From the NCBI GenBank assembly GCA_964586835.1, contig CAZPIC010000037.1, positions 1-19,121 on the forward strand: DNA of 19,121 nt, given 5' to 3'. The notes beneath the pieces were generated by a model, which was not told the DNA's origin, did not search any database, and saw only the letters and a list, made by a program, of their open reading frames with translations. Position 1 is the first letter of the stretch; each line of letters opens with the position of its first letter. Shown piece after piece: positions 1 to 7,528 of this stretch. Made by a program: the position numbers and the translations under genes. This stretch comes from CAZLYF01 sp964586835. Its GTDB lineage: Bacteria > Bacillota > Clostridia > Christensenellales > Aristaeellaceae.

Positions 1-445
1 TATGTGAGGCATCGAAGATTTCTTTCGCGCTCAACTTGACATGAGGCACTGCGCATGAAAATTTTCGAAAGTCTACGATAATTTATCTATTGAACCAGGT
101 GAATATATCTACGTTGTTAAATATGTTATGTGTTTAATAATAAATTTAATTCTACAATATTAACATCATTGACGATCGGATGGTGGAATCAGTATAAAAT
201 GGCCTGTGGACGATGTGCTTCGAATCATACTTCGCATCAGCTCAGGCTTTTTTCTTGAATCCTTCCAAGTGCTACCTGTTGTGGCCAGGACGGGGTGTCC
301 AGGAACTGCTTGAGCAGGGCACTGCGAAAAGTACTCGTCTACACTCCTTGGTGAGGCACTGTTAGATCAGCTAACCGCTCGCTTCACGTCTGACCAGGTT
401 GCCGTCCACGATCTTTTCCATTCGCAGCGCAGCGTACTCGCCTGC
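1..445. other. Left flank without a recognisable gene
   Basis: No long open frame or recognisable protein is present on either strand. Positions about 60-180 are clearly more AT-rich than the rest of the window. The motif TGAGGCACTG occurs twice (41-50 and 352-361), with a partial copy near position 5. Short open stretches occur, for example a - strand one ending near 370 and a + strand one ending at 40. They could be tails of decayed genes, but I cannot identify them. Confidence 0.5.
202..253 (+). terminator. Possible intrinsic terminator
   Basis: GCCTG (202-206) and GATG (212-215) pair with CATC (235-238) and CAGGC (243-247), giving an interrupted stem followed directly by six T residues (248-253). 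The stem has a 5/4-nt internal loop and a 19-nt apical region, so it is weak. It would serve a gene lying left of the window on the + strand, which cannot be seen. Confidence 0.25.
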
Positions 446-458
446 TGCGCCCCTCCCC

Positions 459-672
459 TACTTTTTCACGCAGCACAGGGTGCTGCTTTTCATAACTTTT
501 TTACGCAGTGCGAAGCGCTGCTTTTCACGCGCGACGTGAGTCGCGCATAGCCCCTACTTCTTCACGCAGCACGAAGTGCTGCTCTTCACGGCGGCGTAGC
601 CGCTGCTTCACGCAGTGCGAAGCACTGCTCTTCACGCACAGCGCGCACGCCCGCTGTGCTTACAACCACTAC
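459..672. repeat. Copy A of the palindrome block (7 hairpins)
   Basis: First copy of the higher-order repeat. It contains hairpins at 470, 505, 529, 566, 591, 612 and 636 and closes with the G-free linker TTACAACCACTAC at 660-672, after which the same series restarts. It includes the hairpin at 566-582 that copy B lacks. Confidence 0.8.
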
Positions 673-838
673 TTTTTCACGCAGCACAGGGTGCTGCTTT
701 TCACAACTTTTTTACGCAGTGCAAAGCACTGCTTTTCACGCGCCCGCAGGGCGCTCTTCACGGCGGCGTAGCCGCTGCTTCACGCAGTGCGAAGCACTGC
801 TCTTCACGCGCAGCGCGCACGCCCGCTGCGCAAACTGC
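670..838. repeat. Copy B of the palindrome block (6 hairpins)
   Basis: Second copy, with hairpins at 681, 716, 740, 763, 784 and 808. It matches copy A closely except for loss of the unit containing the 566-582 hairpin, and for paired changes in the arms of the third and last hairpins. It ends at about 838, some 20 bp before the pgi promoter. Confidence 0.8.
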
Positions 839-858
839 TACTCCCCCAAGCCTCCATC

Positions 859-867
859 TGTTATACT
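859..867 (+). promoter_or_regulatory. Extended -10 promoter of pgi
   Basis: TG (859-860), one base, then TATACT (862-867) matches the extended -10 pattern TGnTATAAT. No convincing -35 is present at the usual distance, as expected for extended -10 promoters. Transcription would start near 874, giving a very short leader before the ribosome binding site at 877-884. Confidence 0.5.
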
Positions 868-876
868 GCACAAAAC

Positions 877-884
877 AAGGAGGT
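877..884 (+). promoter_or_regulatory. Shine-Dalgarno site of pgi
   Basis: AAGGAGGT lies 7 nt before the ATG at 892. It decides the start over the longer in-frame ORF that begins at 787 inside the palindrome array. Confidence 0.85.
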
Positions 885-891
885 GCGCCTT

Positions 892-2319
892 ATGAACAGC
901 GAGGAAATCAGGCCGCGCATCACGCTGGACGTCAGCCGCCTGATGGCGGACGCGCAAGGGAAGCGCTGCGGCATCGATCCCGGGCGGATTGACGCACTGG
1001 GGCCTGCTGCTGAAGCTGCGTTTGAGGCGGTCAGGAAGGGTCGGGGAAAGGGAGGGATGGGCTGGACGGAGCTCCCTTACAGCCAGGCAAAGACTGTCCG
1101 CGACATCCAGGAGGTCGCCCGGGATATCCGAGCCCGCTTTGACAGTTTTGTCGTGCTGGGCATCGGCGGAAGCGCCCTCGGCCCCATCGCCGTTCACCAG
1201 GCCCTCAACCATCCCAGGTACAACGAACTCCCGCGGGAAAAGCGACCGGGGCCCAGGTTTTACGTGGAGGACAACATCGACCCGGACCGCATGGCCGCCC
1301 TGTTTGACGTGGTTGACCCGCGGAAGGCCTGTTTCAGCGTGGTGACGAAGTCGGGCAGCACTGCCGAAACCATGAGCCAGTACCTCATCGTTTCCCAATG
1401 GCTTCAAAAAACAGTGGGCGAGGGCTGGCGCGAGCATATTATCGCAACAACAGACCCAGAAAAGGGCAACCTGATCAGGCTGGCCGGCAGGGAAGGCTTC
1501 CCCGTCTTTCATATCCCTCCCACCGTCGGCGGCCGCTTCAGTGAGCTTTGTCCCGTGGGACTTCTTCCCGCTGCGGTATGTGGTATCGACATCCACTCGC
1601 TGCTCGCGGGAGCTGCGGACATGGACGCCCGCTGCAGCACGGGTGAGGCCTGGAAAAACCCTGCCCTCCTGGAGGCGCTCATCCAGTTCATTGCCATGGA
1701 AGAGATGGGCTTAAGTATCCAGGTCATCATGCCCTACGCTGACAGGTTAAAATTTGTGGCAGACTGGTTTAGCCAACTGTGGGCGGAGAGCCTTGGCAAA
1801 AACATCACCCGAAAGGGAGTGGCAAAGCACGTCGGGCAGACCCCCGTCAAGGCCCTCGGGGTCACCGACCAGCACAGCCAGCTTCAGCTGTACACCGAAG
1901 GCCCCCACGACAAGATCGTCACCTTTCTCCGGGCAGGCGCTTTTGAAAGCAGGGTGGACATTCCGAGCGGCGGTGAAGGTTTTCCCGACCTTGAATTTCT
2001 GGGCGGAAAGACGCTCAACGCACTGCTGGACGCGGAGTTCCGTGGCACGGAGTACGCCCTCCTCCGCTCTGGCCGCCTGAGCCAGACCCTCACCCTGCCC
2101 GTGATCAACGCATACACCGTGGGCCAGCTTCTGTATTTCTTTGAGCTGGTCACAGCCTATGCAGGCGAGCTGCTGGACATTGACGCCTTCAACCAGCCCG
2201 GGGTGGAGGAGAGCAAGATTGCCTCTTACGCCGTCCTGGGTCACCCGGCTGAAACCTACCGAAAAAAACAGCGGGAGATCCTGGACCTCCCGCCCGCAGA
2301 CAGCCGATACGTGCTGTAG
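892..2319 (+). CDS. pgi: Glucose-6-phosphate isomerase
   Basis: This cytoplasmic enzyme interconverts glucose 6-phosphate and fructose 6-phosphate in glycolysis and gluconeogenesis. The 475-residue product has the double SIS-fold hallmarks: LGIGGS at 89-94, the sugar-phosphate-binding KSGST at 153-157, the signature GGRFS at 213-217, a WAESLGKN motif mid-protein, a GVTDQHSQLQLYTEGP stretch, and NQPGVEESK near the C terminus, whose lysine (about 442) corresponds to the family's catalytic lysine. The length fits the shorter Gram-positive-type PGIs. The ATG at 892 follows AAGGAGGT; the reading frame continues upstream into the palindrome array, but that extension (from 787) has no family similarity. 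It is the only confidently assigned housekeeping gene on the + strand and ends 4 bp from the oppositely oriented lplA stop, with no terminator between them. Confidence 0.97.
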   Translation: MNSEEIRPRITLDVSRLMADAQGKRCGIDPGRIDALGPAAEAAFEAVRKGRGKGGMGWTELPYSQAKTVRDIQEVARDIRARFDSFVVLGIGGSALGPIAVHQALNHPRYNELPREKRPGPRFYVEDNIDPDRMAALFDVVDPRKACFSVVTKSGSTAETMSQYLIVSQWLQKTVGEGWREHIIATTDPEKGNLIRLAGREGFPVFHIPPTVGGRFSELCPVGLLPAAVCGIDIHSLLAGAADMDARCSTGEAWKNPALLEALIQFIAMEEMGLSIQVIMPYADRLKFVADWFSQLWAESLGKNITRKGVAKHVGQTPVKALGVTDQHSQLQLYTEGPHDKIVTFLRAGAFESRVDIPSGGEGFPDLEFLGGKTLNALLDAEFRGTEYALLRSGRLSQTLTLPVINAYTVGQLLYFFELVTAYAGELLDIDAFNQPGVEESKIASYAVLGHPAETYRKKQREILDLPPADSRYVL

Positions 2320-2323
2320 TTCC

Positions 2324-3304
2324 CTATGAAAGAGACCGCTCCAGCAGCGAAAGGATATCCTCATGCTCCGGCGCTTCACGAAGGGGCGACATCCCTGTGC
2401 GGAGCGCCTCTTTTTCAAAGCGGCATCCTTTCAGCAGGGCGGCAGCGCGCTCAAACACCTCCGTGCTCATCGCATCGGAAAACACGCGGCAGTCGGAGAT
2501 AAGACCTCCCGCCACCTGCAGTTCCATCCGAAGCCCCCCCCAGGAGAAACGCTCCTCCCCCGCCCAGGTAAAGGCAATGGGCTGGCCCATCACCCAGTCC
2601 CATCCCGCATAACGCTCACGCCGCGTATTGATCTCCTCGGGGTTGAGCAGCGTCTCCGGAACCGGCGCAGTCTCTGCACTAAACTCCGCCTCAAATGCCT
2701 TCCTCAAGGCCTTTTTCATGTCCACCACATGCAGACCCGGGCAGAGCTCCCCCAAGTTTACAACCCGGGCTCGGACAGAAGGCACGCCCTTGGACCTATA
2801 CTTTTTGGGATCTACCCTGAGATACCGGGTCAGCCGATCCCTGTCCACGCTCAGCATGATCGTCCCGTGATGGAAGGCCCTGTTTCCCGTGGCGTAGAAG
2901 GCGTTGCCAGAAAATTTCCGCCCCCCGATTTCGATATCGTTCCGTCCTGTCTGTTCCGCCCGCAGGCCAAAGGAAGCCACCGCCTCCGCGATGACCTTCG
3001 TCTGTCTTCCGATATCCTCCTCTGCCTTGGGGTACAGAAAGGTAAAGTTTAGGTTGCCCAGGTCATGGTATACAGCCCCGCCCCCGGACAGCCTGCGCGC
3101 CAGGGTGCCCCCGTCGTCCCTGAGGGCTTCCGTATTGCATTCCAGCCAGGCACACTGGTTTCTGCCGATGACGACGGTCTGTGCGTTGCGCCATAAATAC
3201 AGGATCCTCGACCCGGGAACCATCCCCTGAAGAAGCTGCTCTTCCAGGGCCAGGTTGCGGTAGGGGTCCAGGCTGTCCGATTCGATATAGTACAGTTCAG
3301 GCAT
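2324..3304 (-). CDS. lplA: Lipoate-protein ligase A
   Basis: The enzyme activates lipoate with ATP to lipoyl-AMP and transfers it to the target lysine of lipoyl domains, here most plausibly GcvH encoded in the same operon. The 326-residue product shows the biotin/lipoate ligase core: RRLSGGGAVYHD at 70-81 (lipoate-binding loop) and GGRKFSGNAFY, with the conserved lysine at about 130 that contacts the adenylate. A C-terminal accessory segment (about 240-326) matches bacterial LplA rather than the shorter LplJ-like or LipB types. I chose the ATG at 3304; a TTG directly before it (3307) is also possible, and no strong Shine-Dalgarno sequence is visible. The start overlaps the gcvPB stop by 8 nt, suggesting translational coupling. 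Last gene of the gcv operon. Confidence 0.93.
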   Translation of the reverse strand: MPELYYIESDSLDPYRNLALEEQLLQGMVPGSRILYLWRNAQTVVIGRNQCAWLECNTEALRDDGGTLARRLSGGGAVYHDLGNLNFTFLYPKAEEDIGRQTKVIAEAVASFGLRAEQTGRNDIEIGGRKFSGNAFYATGNRAFHHGTIMLSVDRDRLTRYLRVDPKKYRSKGVPSVRARVVNLGELCPGLHVVDMKKALRKAFEAEFSAETAPVPETLLNPEEINTRRERYAGWDWVMGQPIAFTWAGEERFSWGGLRMELQVAGGLISDCRVFSDAMSTEVFERAAALLKGCRFEKEALRTGMSPLREAPEHEDILSLLERSLS

Positions 3305-4712
3305 CAAAGGCGTAACGCACCACGGGGTTGCGGGCGGCTGCCACCTCGTCTGGCCGGCTGATGGGGGTCTTCTGGGGGCACAGGCGCAGGGATTCCGGGT
3401 CGCTGTCGATCCTTCTGCGGATCTCCCCCATCACCCTGGCTGCCTCGTCCAGCGTCTCCCTTGTCTCCGTTTCCGTCGGCTCGAACATCAGCGCTTCATG
3501 GACGATCAGGGGAAAGTACATCGTTGGGGGATGGATGCCATGGTCGATGAGGGCCTTGGCCACATCCAGCGCGGATACGCCCGTCTCTTTTTTAATGGCC
3601 TCCAGGCTCAGCACGAACTCATGCATGCAGCTGCGGTTGTAGGCAACAGGGAAGCAGGGCTTCAGCTTCTGACAGAGGTAGTTGGCGTTGAGGACGGCTG
3701 TTTCGCTGGCCTCCCTGAGACCTTCGGCGCCCAGCGCTCGGATATAGGCCAGGGCTCGCAGGGCAATTGCGAAATTGCCGTAAAATGCCCGCAGCTGCCC
3801 GACGCTTTCCGTGCTGCCCTTCTCCCCCAGCGCCGAGTAGGGAAGGTAGTCTTTCAGGAAGGCCTTGCAGCCCACAGGCCCGCTCCCAGGTCCTCCACCC
3901 CCATGAGGGGTGGAAAAGGTTTTATGCAGGTTCAGGTGCACCATGTCAAAGCCCATGTCTCCCGGGCGCACCCTGCCCATGATGGCGTTGAGGTTCGCGC
4001 CGTCGTAGTAGCACAGCCCGCCGTGGCGGTGAACAAGCGCCGTGATCTTAAGGACGTTTGGATCAAAGAGTCCCAGGGTGTTGGGGTTGGTCAGCATCAA
4101 GCCGGCAACCCGATCGTCAAGGACCTCCGTGAGGGCCTGCATGTCCACGCAGCCATTCGCGTCTGAGGGAACGTTGACCACGCTGTAACCCACCATGGCA
4201 GCGCTGGCTGGATTGGTCCCATGGGCGGAGTCGGGCACGATGATCCTGGTGCGCCCTGTGTCCTGTCGCGATGCATGGTACTTCTTCATCAGCAGGAGGC
4301 CCAGAAACTCCCCGTGGGCTCCGGCAGCGGGCTGCAGGCTCAGTGCATCCATGCCCGTGATCTCACACAGGCTCTCCGTCAGTGCTATGACCGCCTCCGC
4401 GCATCCACGCGTAGTATCGGCAGGCTGCAGGGGATGGATGGCAGCGAAACCCTCAAGGCTCGCGACCGCTTCGTTGATGCGTGGGTTGTATTTCATGGTG
4501 CAGGATCCCAGGGGATAAAAGCCGCAGTTGACGCCAAAGGCCTGCTGGGACAGTCGGGTATAGTGACGGACCAGCTCCGATTCTGCCACTTCGGGCAGGC
4601 GGGGCGGGTTGGCTCTGAGCATTCCGGCCGGCAGCGGCGCCTCGGGAACGTCACAGTCCGGAAGATAAGCCGTCCCACGCCCCTCGCCACTGATTTCAAA
4701 GATGAGCTTCAT
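3297..4712 (-). CDS. gcvPB: Glycine dehydrogenase (decarboxylating) subunit 2
   Basis: This is the C-terminal half of the P-protein, the PLP-dependent glycine decarboxylase of the glycine cleavage system, acting as a heterotetramer with GcvPA. The 471-residue product carries the PLP site HKTFSTPHGGGGPG, with the Schiff-base lysine at about 264, and the conserved SAHGTNPASA (about 162-171), TNPNTLGLF and YYDGANLNAI segments. The open frame extends 24 residues upstream inside gcvPA, but the ATG at 4712 is preferred: it follows GGGAGGT with good spacing, forms an ATGA overlap with the gcvPA stop, and begins with a typical MKLIFE start. Fourth gene of the gcvT-H-PA-PB-lplA operon. The split P-protein is typical of Gram-positive bacteria, Thermotoga and archaea; E. 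coli has a single fused protein. Confidence 0.96.
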   Translation of the reverse strand: MKLIFEISGEGRGTAYLPDCDVPEAPLPAGMLRANPPRLPEVAESELVRHYTRLSQQAFGVNCGFYPLGSCTMKYNPRINEAVASLEGFAAIHPLQPADTTRGCAEAVIALTESLCEITGMDALSLQPAAGAHGEFLGLLLMKKYHASRQDTGRTRIIVPDSAHGTNPASAAMVGYSVVNVPSDANGCVDMQALTEVLDDRVAGLMLTNPNTLGLFDPNVLKITALVHRHGGLCYYDGANLNAIMGRVRPGDMGFDMVHLNLHKTFSTPHGGGGPGSGPVGCKAFLKDYLPYSALGEKGSTESVGQLRAFYGNFAIALRALAYIRALGAEGLREASETAVLNANYLCQKLKPCFPVAYNRSCMHEFVLSLEAIKKETGVSALDVAKALIDHGIHPPTMYFPLIVHEALMFEPTETETRETLDEAARVMGEIRRRIDSDPESLRLCPQKTPISRPDEVAAARNPVVRYAFDA

Positions 4713-6028
4713 CTCTCGCTGACCTCCCGGATCTGCGCAAGGGCACCGTCGATGGCCTCCCTGCTCAGTTTTTCCGTCACGCACCAGAGCATGTGCTCCC
4801 CAACAGGAAGCCCGCTCAGGATGCCCCTGTCCGCCAGCGCCTTCTCCAGCCGGGCGGGCGGCAGCGGACAGGTGGTCATGAACTCATTGAAGAACGGGCC
4901 CTCGTAAACGAGGCTGAACCCTGGCAGTCGGCACAGTTCCTGAGCAAAGAAGTGCGCCTTGTGAAAGCACAGTTCTGCGGCCTGCCTGAGGCCGGTCGGT
5001 CCCATGGCCGCCATGTAGACAGCTGCCCGCATGGCGCACAGCGCCTGGTTGGAGCAAACATTGCTGCCCGCCTTCTCACGCCTGATGTGCTGCTCCCTTG
5101 CCTGGAGTGTCAGGACAAAAGCCCGCCTTCCGTGGGTATCTTTTGTCTCGCCGGCGATGCGTCCCGGAAGGCTGCGCACGAGTTCCTTTTTACAGGCAAT
5201 GAAACCCAGATAGGGGCCTCCGTAGGATAGCGGCATGCCCAGGGGTTGCCCCTCCCCAACGGCAATATCCGCACCACAGTCTGCGGGAGTTTGCATCATG
5301 CCCAGCGAAATGGGATAGACGCTTATCACCGCCTTGGCCCCTGCCTCATGCGTGGCAGAGGCAAGCCCGCGCGCGTCCTCCAGCTGGCCGAAGTAGTTGG
5401 GCTGCTGGAAGACAAAACAGGCTGTCTCCTCGCCGGCCATCTCCCGAAGGGATGAAATGTCGGTACGCCCGTCCGTGTGTGGCACCAGCTGAAGGGGGAT
5501 GTCTCTGCCCCAGCAGTAGGTTTGAAGGGTAGCCAGCAGCTCCGGGTGCGCGGTCTGCGCCGCCAGCACCGCTGTGCGCTTTCTGCCAAGGCACATCATC
5601 GCAGCCTCTGCGGCGGCGGACGCGCCATCATACAGGGACGCATTGCTCGCATCCATGCCGGTCAGCTCACAGATCATCGTCTGGTACTCAAAGATGCTCT
5701 GCAGGATGCCCTGGCTGATTTCAGGCTGATAGGGCGTGTAGGCTGTGGAAAACTCTTCCCTGCCCGTAACGCTGTCCACCAGGGCGGGGATATAGTGGTC
5801 GTAGGCGCCTGCCCCCCGAAGGACCGTCCCAAAAACGCGGTTTTTAGAAGCCATGCGCGCAAAATCGCCTCTGAGCTCAAGCTCTGAAAGGCCCTTTGGG
5901 AGCTTCAGAGCTTCGCTGCGCAAGACGGCGTCGGGTACGTCAGCGTACAGCGCGTCAAAGTTGGGCTTACCGATCTCGCGGAGCATCTCCAGGCGCTCGC
6001 GCCGGCTTGAGGGGATATAGCCTCCCAT
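4709..6028 (-). CDS. gcvPA: Glycine dehydrogenase (decarboxylating) subunit 1
   Basis: This is the N-terminal half of the P-protein, a PLP-fold type I partner that forms the active glycine decarboxylase together with GcvPB but lacks the PLP lysine. Family segments visible are MGGYIPSSRRERLEML at the start, NASLYDGASAAAEAAMM, GQPLGMPLSYGGPYLGF, GRIAGET.D..GRRAFVLTLQ and a following REQHIRREKA..N.CSNQAL stretch. Length is 439 residues, usual for the family. The ATG at 6028 sits 2 nt past the gcvH stop and 5 nt after AGGAG. An in-frame GTG at 6034 is possible but would overlap the ribosome binding site. The 3' end overlaps gcvPB by four bases. Confidence 0.96.
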   Translation of the reverse strand: MGGYIPSSRRERLEMLREIGKPNFDALYADVPDAVLRSEALKLPKGLSELELRGDFARMASKNRVFGTVLRGAGAYDHYIPALVDSVTGREEFSTAYTPYQPEISQGILQSIFEYQTMICELTGMDASNASLYDGASAAAEAAMMCLGRKRTAVLAAQTAHPELLATLQTYCWGRDIPLQLVPHTDGRTDISSLREMAGEETACFVFQQPNYFGQLEDARGLASATHEAGAKAVISVYPISLGMMQTPADCGADIAVGEGQPLGMPLSYGGPYLGFIACKKELVRSLPGRIAGETKDTHGRRAFVLTLQAREQHIRREKAGSNVCSNQALCAMRAAVYMAAMGPTGLRQAAELCFHKAHFFAQELCRLPGFSLVYEGPFFNEFMTTCPLPPARLEKALADRGILSGLPVGEHMLWCVTEKLSREAIDGALAQIREVSER

Positions 6029-6030
6029 GG

Positions 6031-6408
6031 TCACTCCTCTCCGCGGATCAGCTCTGAGTACTCTTCCGGCGTCAGGAGCCCGTCTTCCTCAGTGAAATCC
6101 TGCACGCGGACAAACCATGCCCCGTAGGGATCCTGGTTGATTGCCTCAGGATTGTCTGCGATCGCCTCGTTCACTTCGCTGACCGTGCCCGACACGGGCG
6201 ACAGGACGTCGCTGACCGCCTTGACCGATTCCACATCTGCAAAGGATTCGCCAGCCACCAGGAGGGCGCCGGTTTCCGGCAGACCCACGAAGACGATGTC
6301 GCCAAGCTCGCTCTGGGCATGATCAGTAATGCCTATCAGGGCTGTCTTTCCCTCCACACGCAGCCACTCGTGGGTTTTCCTGTACTTGAGGTCCTTGGGA
6401 ACGTTCAT
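6031..6408 (-). CDS. gcvH: Glycine cleavage system H protein
   Basis: This small lipoyl carrier protein shuttles the aminomethyl intermediate from P-protein to T-protein and the reducing equivalents to the L-protein. The 125-residue product is standard length. It contains the lipoyl-domain hairpin with GESFADVESVKAVSDVLSPV, where K63 is the expected lipoylated lysine, and the H-protein N terminus (KYRKTHEWLRVEG, then IGITDHAQSELGDIVFV). AGGAG upstream supports the ATG at 6408. It is the likely substrate of the LplA encoded three genes downstream. Spacing is 34 nt from gcvT and 2 nt to gcvPA. Confidence 0.97.
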   Translation of the reverse strand: MNVPKDLKYRKTHEWLRVEGKTALIGITDHAQSELGDIVFVGLPETGALLVAGESFADVESVKAVSDVLSPVSGTVSEVNEAIADNPEAINQDPYGAWFVRVQDFTEEDGLLTPEEYSELIRGEE

Positions 6409-6442
6409 CTGCTTTTCTCTCCTTCCGGCGGTTTCATCAGGC

Positions 6443-7528
6443 TTACGAACGCTTGTAAAATGGAAACGCTGCGATCTCAGCAGGGATCCTGTTTCCGCGC
6501 ACCTCTACGAAGAGCGGCTGACGTGGCGTTGCAGCATCTCTTTCCACAAGCGCCATGGCCATCGCTCTTTTGAGATAGGGGCAAAACGTGCCGCTGGTCA
6601 CCCGCCCGATCTCGCGGTCCTCTTCCCAAACTGGGCAGCCTTCCCGGGCGATCCCCCTCCCGGTGAGGGCCAGGCCGATGCGCGTCCGCCTGGGCTCACC
6701 CCTGGAAAGCAGGGCATCCCTCCCAACAAAGTCTCCCTTGTCCATCTTGACAAAGGCGCCAAGCCCCGCTTCCAGAGGCGTGATGTTTTCGTCCATTTCA
6801 TGGCCGTACAGCGGCATGGAAGCCTCCAGCCTCAGGGTGTCCCGGGCGCCCAGGCCACAGGGGATCAAGCCCAGATCCTCCCCCGCGGAGATCAGGGCTT
6901 CCATGATCTCCCGGGCGTGAGCGGGCGCACAGTAGACCTCATAGCCCCATTCGCCCGTATACCCGGTGCGGGAGACAAGGCAGTTGTATCCCGCGACGGA
7001 CAGTCCCTCTACAAAGCTGTAGTACCTGGTGGGAACGCTTCCGGCATCCGAGACCCGTGCAAGGATGGCGGCTGACTGCGGACCCTGCAGTGCAATCTGA
7101 GCCGTTTCATCGGACAGATCTATCAGCTTGGCCTCGCCCCTGAGGCGGGCTGCAAACCAGGCGGCATCCTTGTCCTTATTGATCGCATTGACGACCAGGG
7201 TAAACCTTTGGTCATCGTGCTTGAAGATGACGACATCGTCCACGATGCCCCCCCTGTCGTTAAGGACAGGGCTGTACCGCGCGCGACCCGGCTGCATGCC
7301 ACACAGGTCATTGCATAGCAGACGCTGCAGGTTGTCTTCAGCGGCGGGCCCCACAAAAAGGAGCTGCCCCATGTGAGATACATCAAAGGCCCCGCACGTG
7401 GTTCTGACCGCCATGTGTTCGGCAATGACGCCCGTCGGGTACTGGACCGGCAGAAGATATCCCGCAAAGGGCACCATCCTCCCTCCGCGGCTTAAGTGAA
7501 AGTCATATAACGGTGTTTTTCTTTCCAT
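6443..7528 (-). CDS. gcvT: Aminomethyltransferase (glycine cleavage T protein)
   Basis: The T-protein transfers the methylene group from aminomethyl-lipoyl-GcvH to tetrahydrofolate, releasing ammonia and forming 5,10-methylene-THF. The 361-residue product is family length. It begins ERKTPLYDFHLSRGGRMVPF, followed by GVIAEHMAVRTTCGAFDVSHMGQ, the folate-site region NDRGGIVDDVVIF, SRTGYTGEWGYEV and a C-terminal barrel with CPVWEEDREIGRVTSGTFCPYLKRA. A very strong purine-rich ribosome binding site (GGGGGGAGGG) precedes the ATG. It is the first gene of the gcv operon; the 183-nt gap to ftsZ upstream probably contains its leader. No L-protein gene is present in the window. Confidence 0.96.
   Translation of the reverse strand: MERKTPLYDFHLSRGGRMVPFAGYLLPVQYPTGVIAEHMAVRTTCGAFDVSHMGQLLFVGPAAEDNLQRLLCNDLCGMQPGRARYSPVLNDRGGIVDDVVIFKHDDQRFTLVVNAINKDKDAAWFAARLRGEAKLIDLSDETAQIALQGPQSAAILARVSDAGSVPTRYYSFVEGLSVAGYNCLVSRTGYTGEWGYEVYCAPAHAREIMEALISAGEDLGLIPCGLGARDTLRLEASMPLYGHEMDENITPLEAGLGAFVKMDKGDFVGRDALLSRGEPRRTRIGLALTGRGIAREGCPVWEEDREIGRVTSGTFCPYLKRAMAMALVERDAATPRQPLFVEVRGNRIPAEIAAFPFYKRS

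Larger units (their letters stand above)
459..838. repeat. Tandem array of 13 short palindromic hairpins
   Basis: The block consists of consecutive palindromes: 470-486, 505-521, 529-546, 566-582, 591-603, 612-628, 636-659, 681-697, 716-732, 740-754, 763-775, 784-800 and 808-831. Arms are 5-8 bp and most loops are 3-4 nt; the two at 636 and 808 have 8-nt loops. Linkers are mostly pyrimidine-rich and typically end in CAC (TTTTCAC, TCTTCAC, CTTCAC). The hairpin series starting at 470 recurs at 681 with a 211-bp offset, changing to 172 after the second copy lacks one hairpin unit. Several overlapping + strand open frames cross the block but only read the repeats. The array lies upstream of the predicted pgi promoter, so a transcript starting there would not include it. 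I do not recognise it as a named repeat family. Confidence 0.9.

Noticed and set aside
243..332. - strand stretch reading FRSALLKQFLDTP to a stop at about 240
   Set aside because: It could be a decayed gene tail, but it is short, is cut by a stop upstream and matches no family I recognise.
368..445. - strand fragment reading EYAALRMEKIVDGNLV before a stop near 370
   Set aside because: It looks protein-like but is only about 25 residues long, has a stop just upstream, and cannot be assigned to a family.
459..838. CRISPR array
   Set aside because: There is no identical direct repeat alternating with unique spacers of constant length; the units are palindromes of varying sequence separated by 7-21 nt linkers, and no cas gene is present.
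459..838. Integron attC-type recombination sites
   Set aside because: The stems are too short, and there are no paired R/L boxes or extrahelical bases; no integron integrase is seen.
508..992. Overlapping + strand open frames through the palindrome array (508-771, 615-992, 656-895, and the 787 extension of pgi)
   Set aside because: They translate the repeats into Ser/Arg/His-rich sequence, lack ribosome binding sites, and overlap each other; the pgi start is clearly at 892.
838..1596. 252-residue - strand open frame opposite pgi
   Set aside because: It is a shadow of the high-GC pgi coding sequence, with no family similarity.
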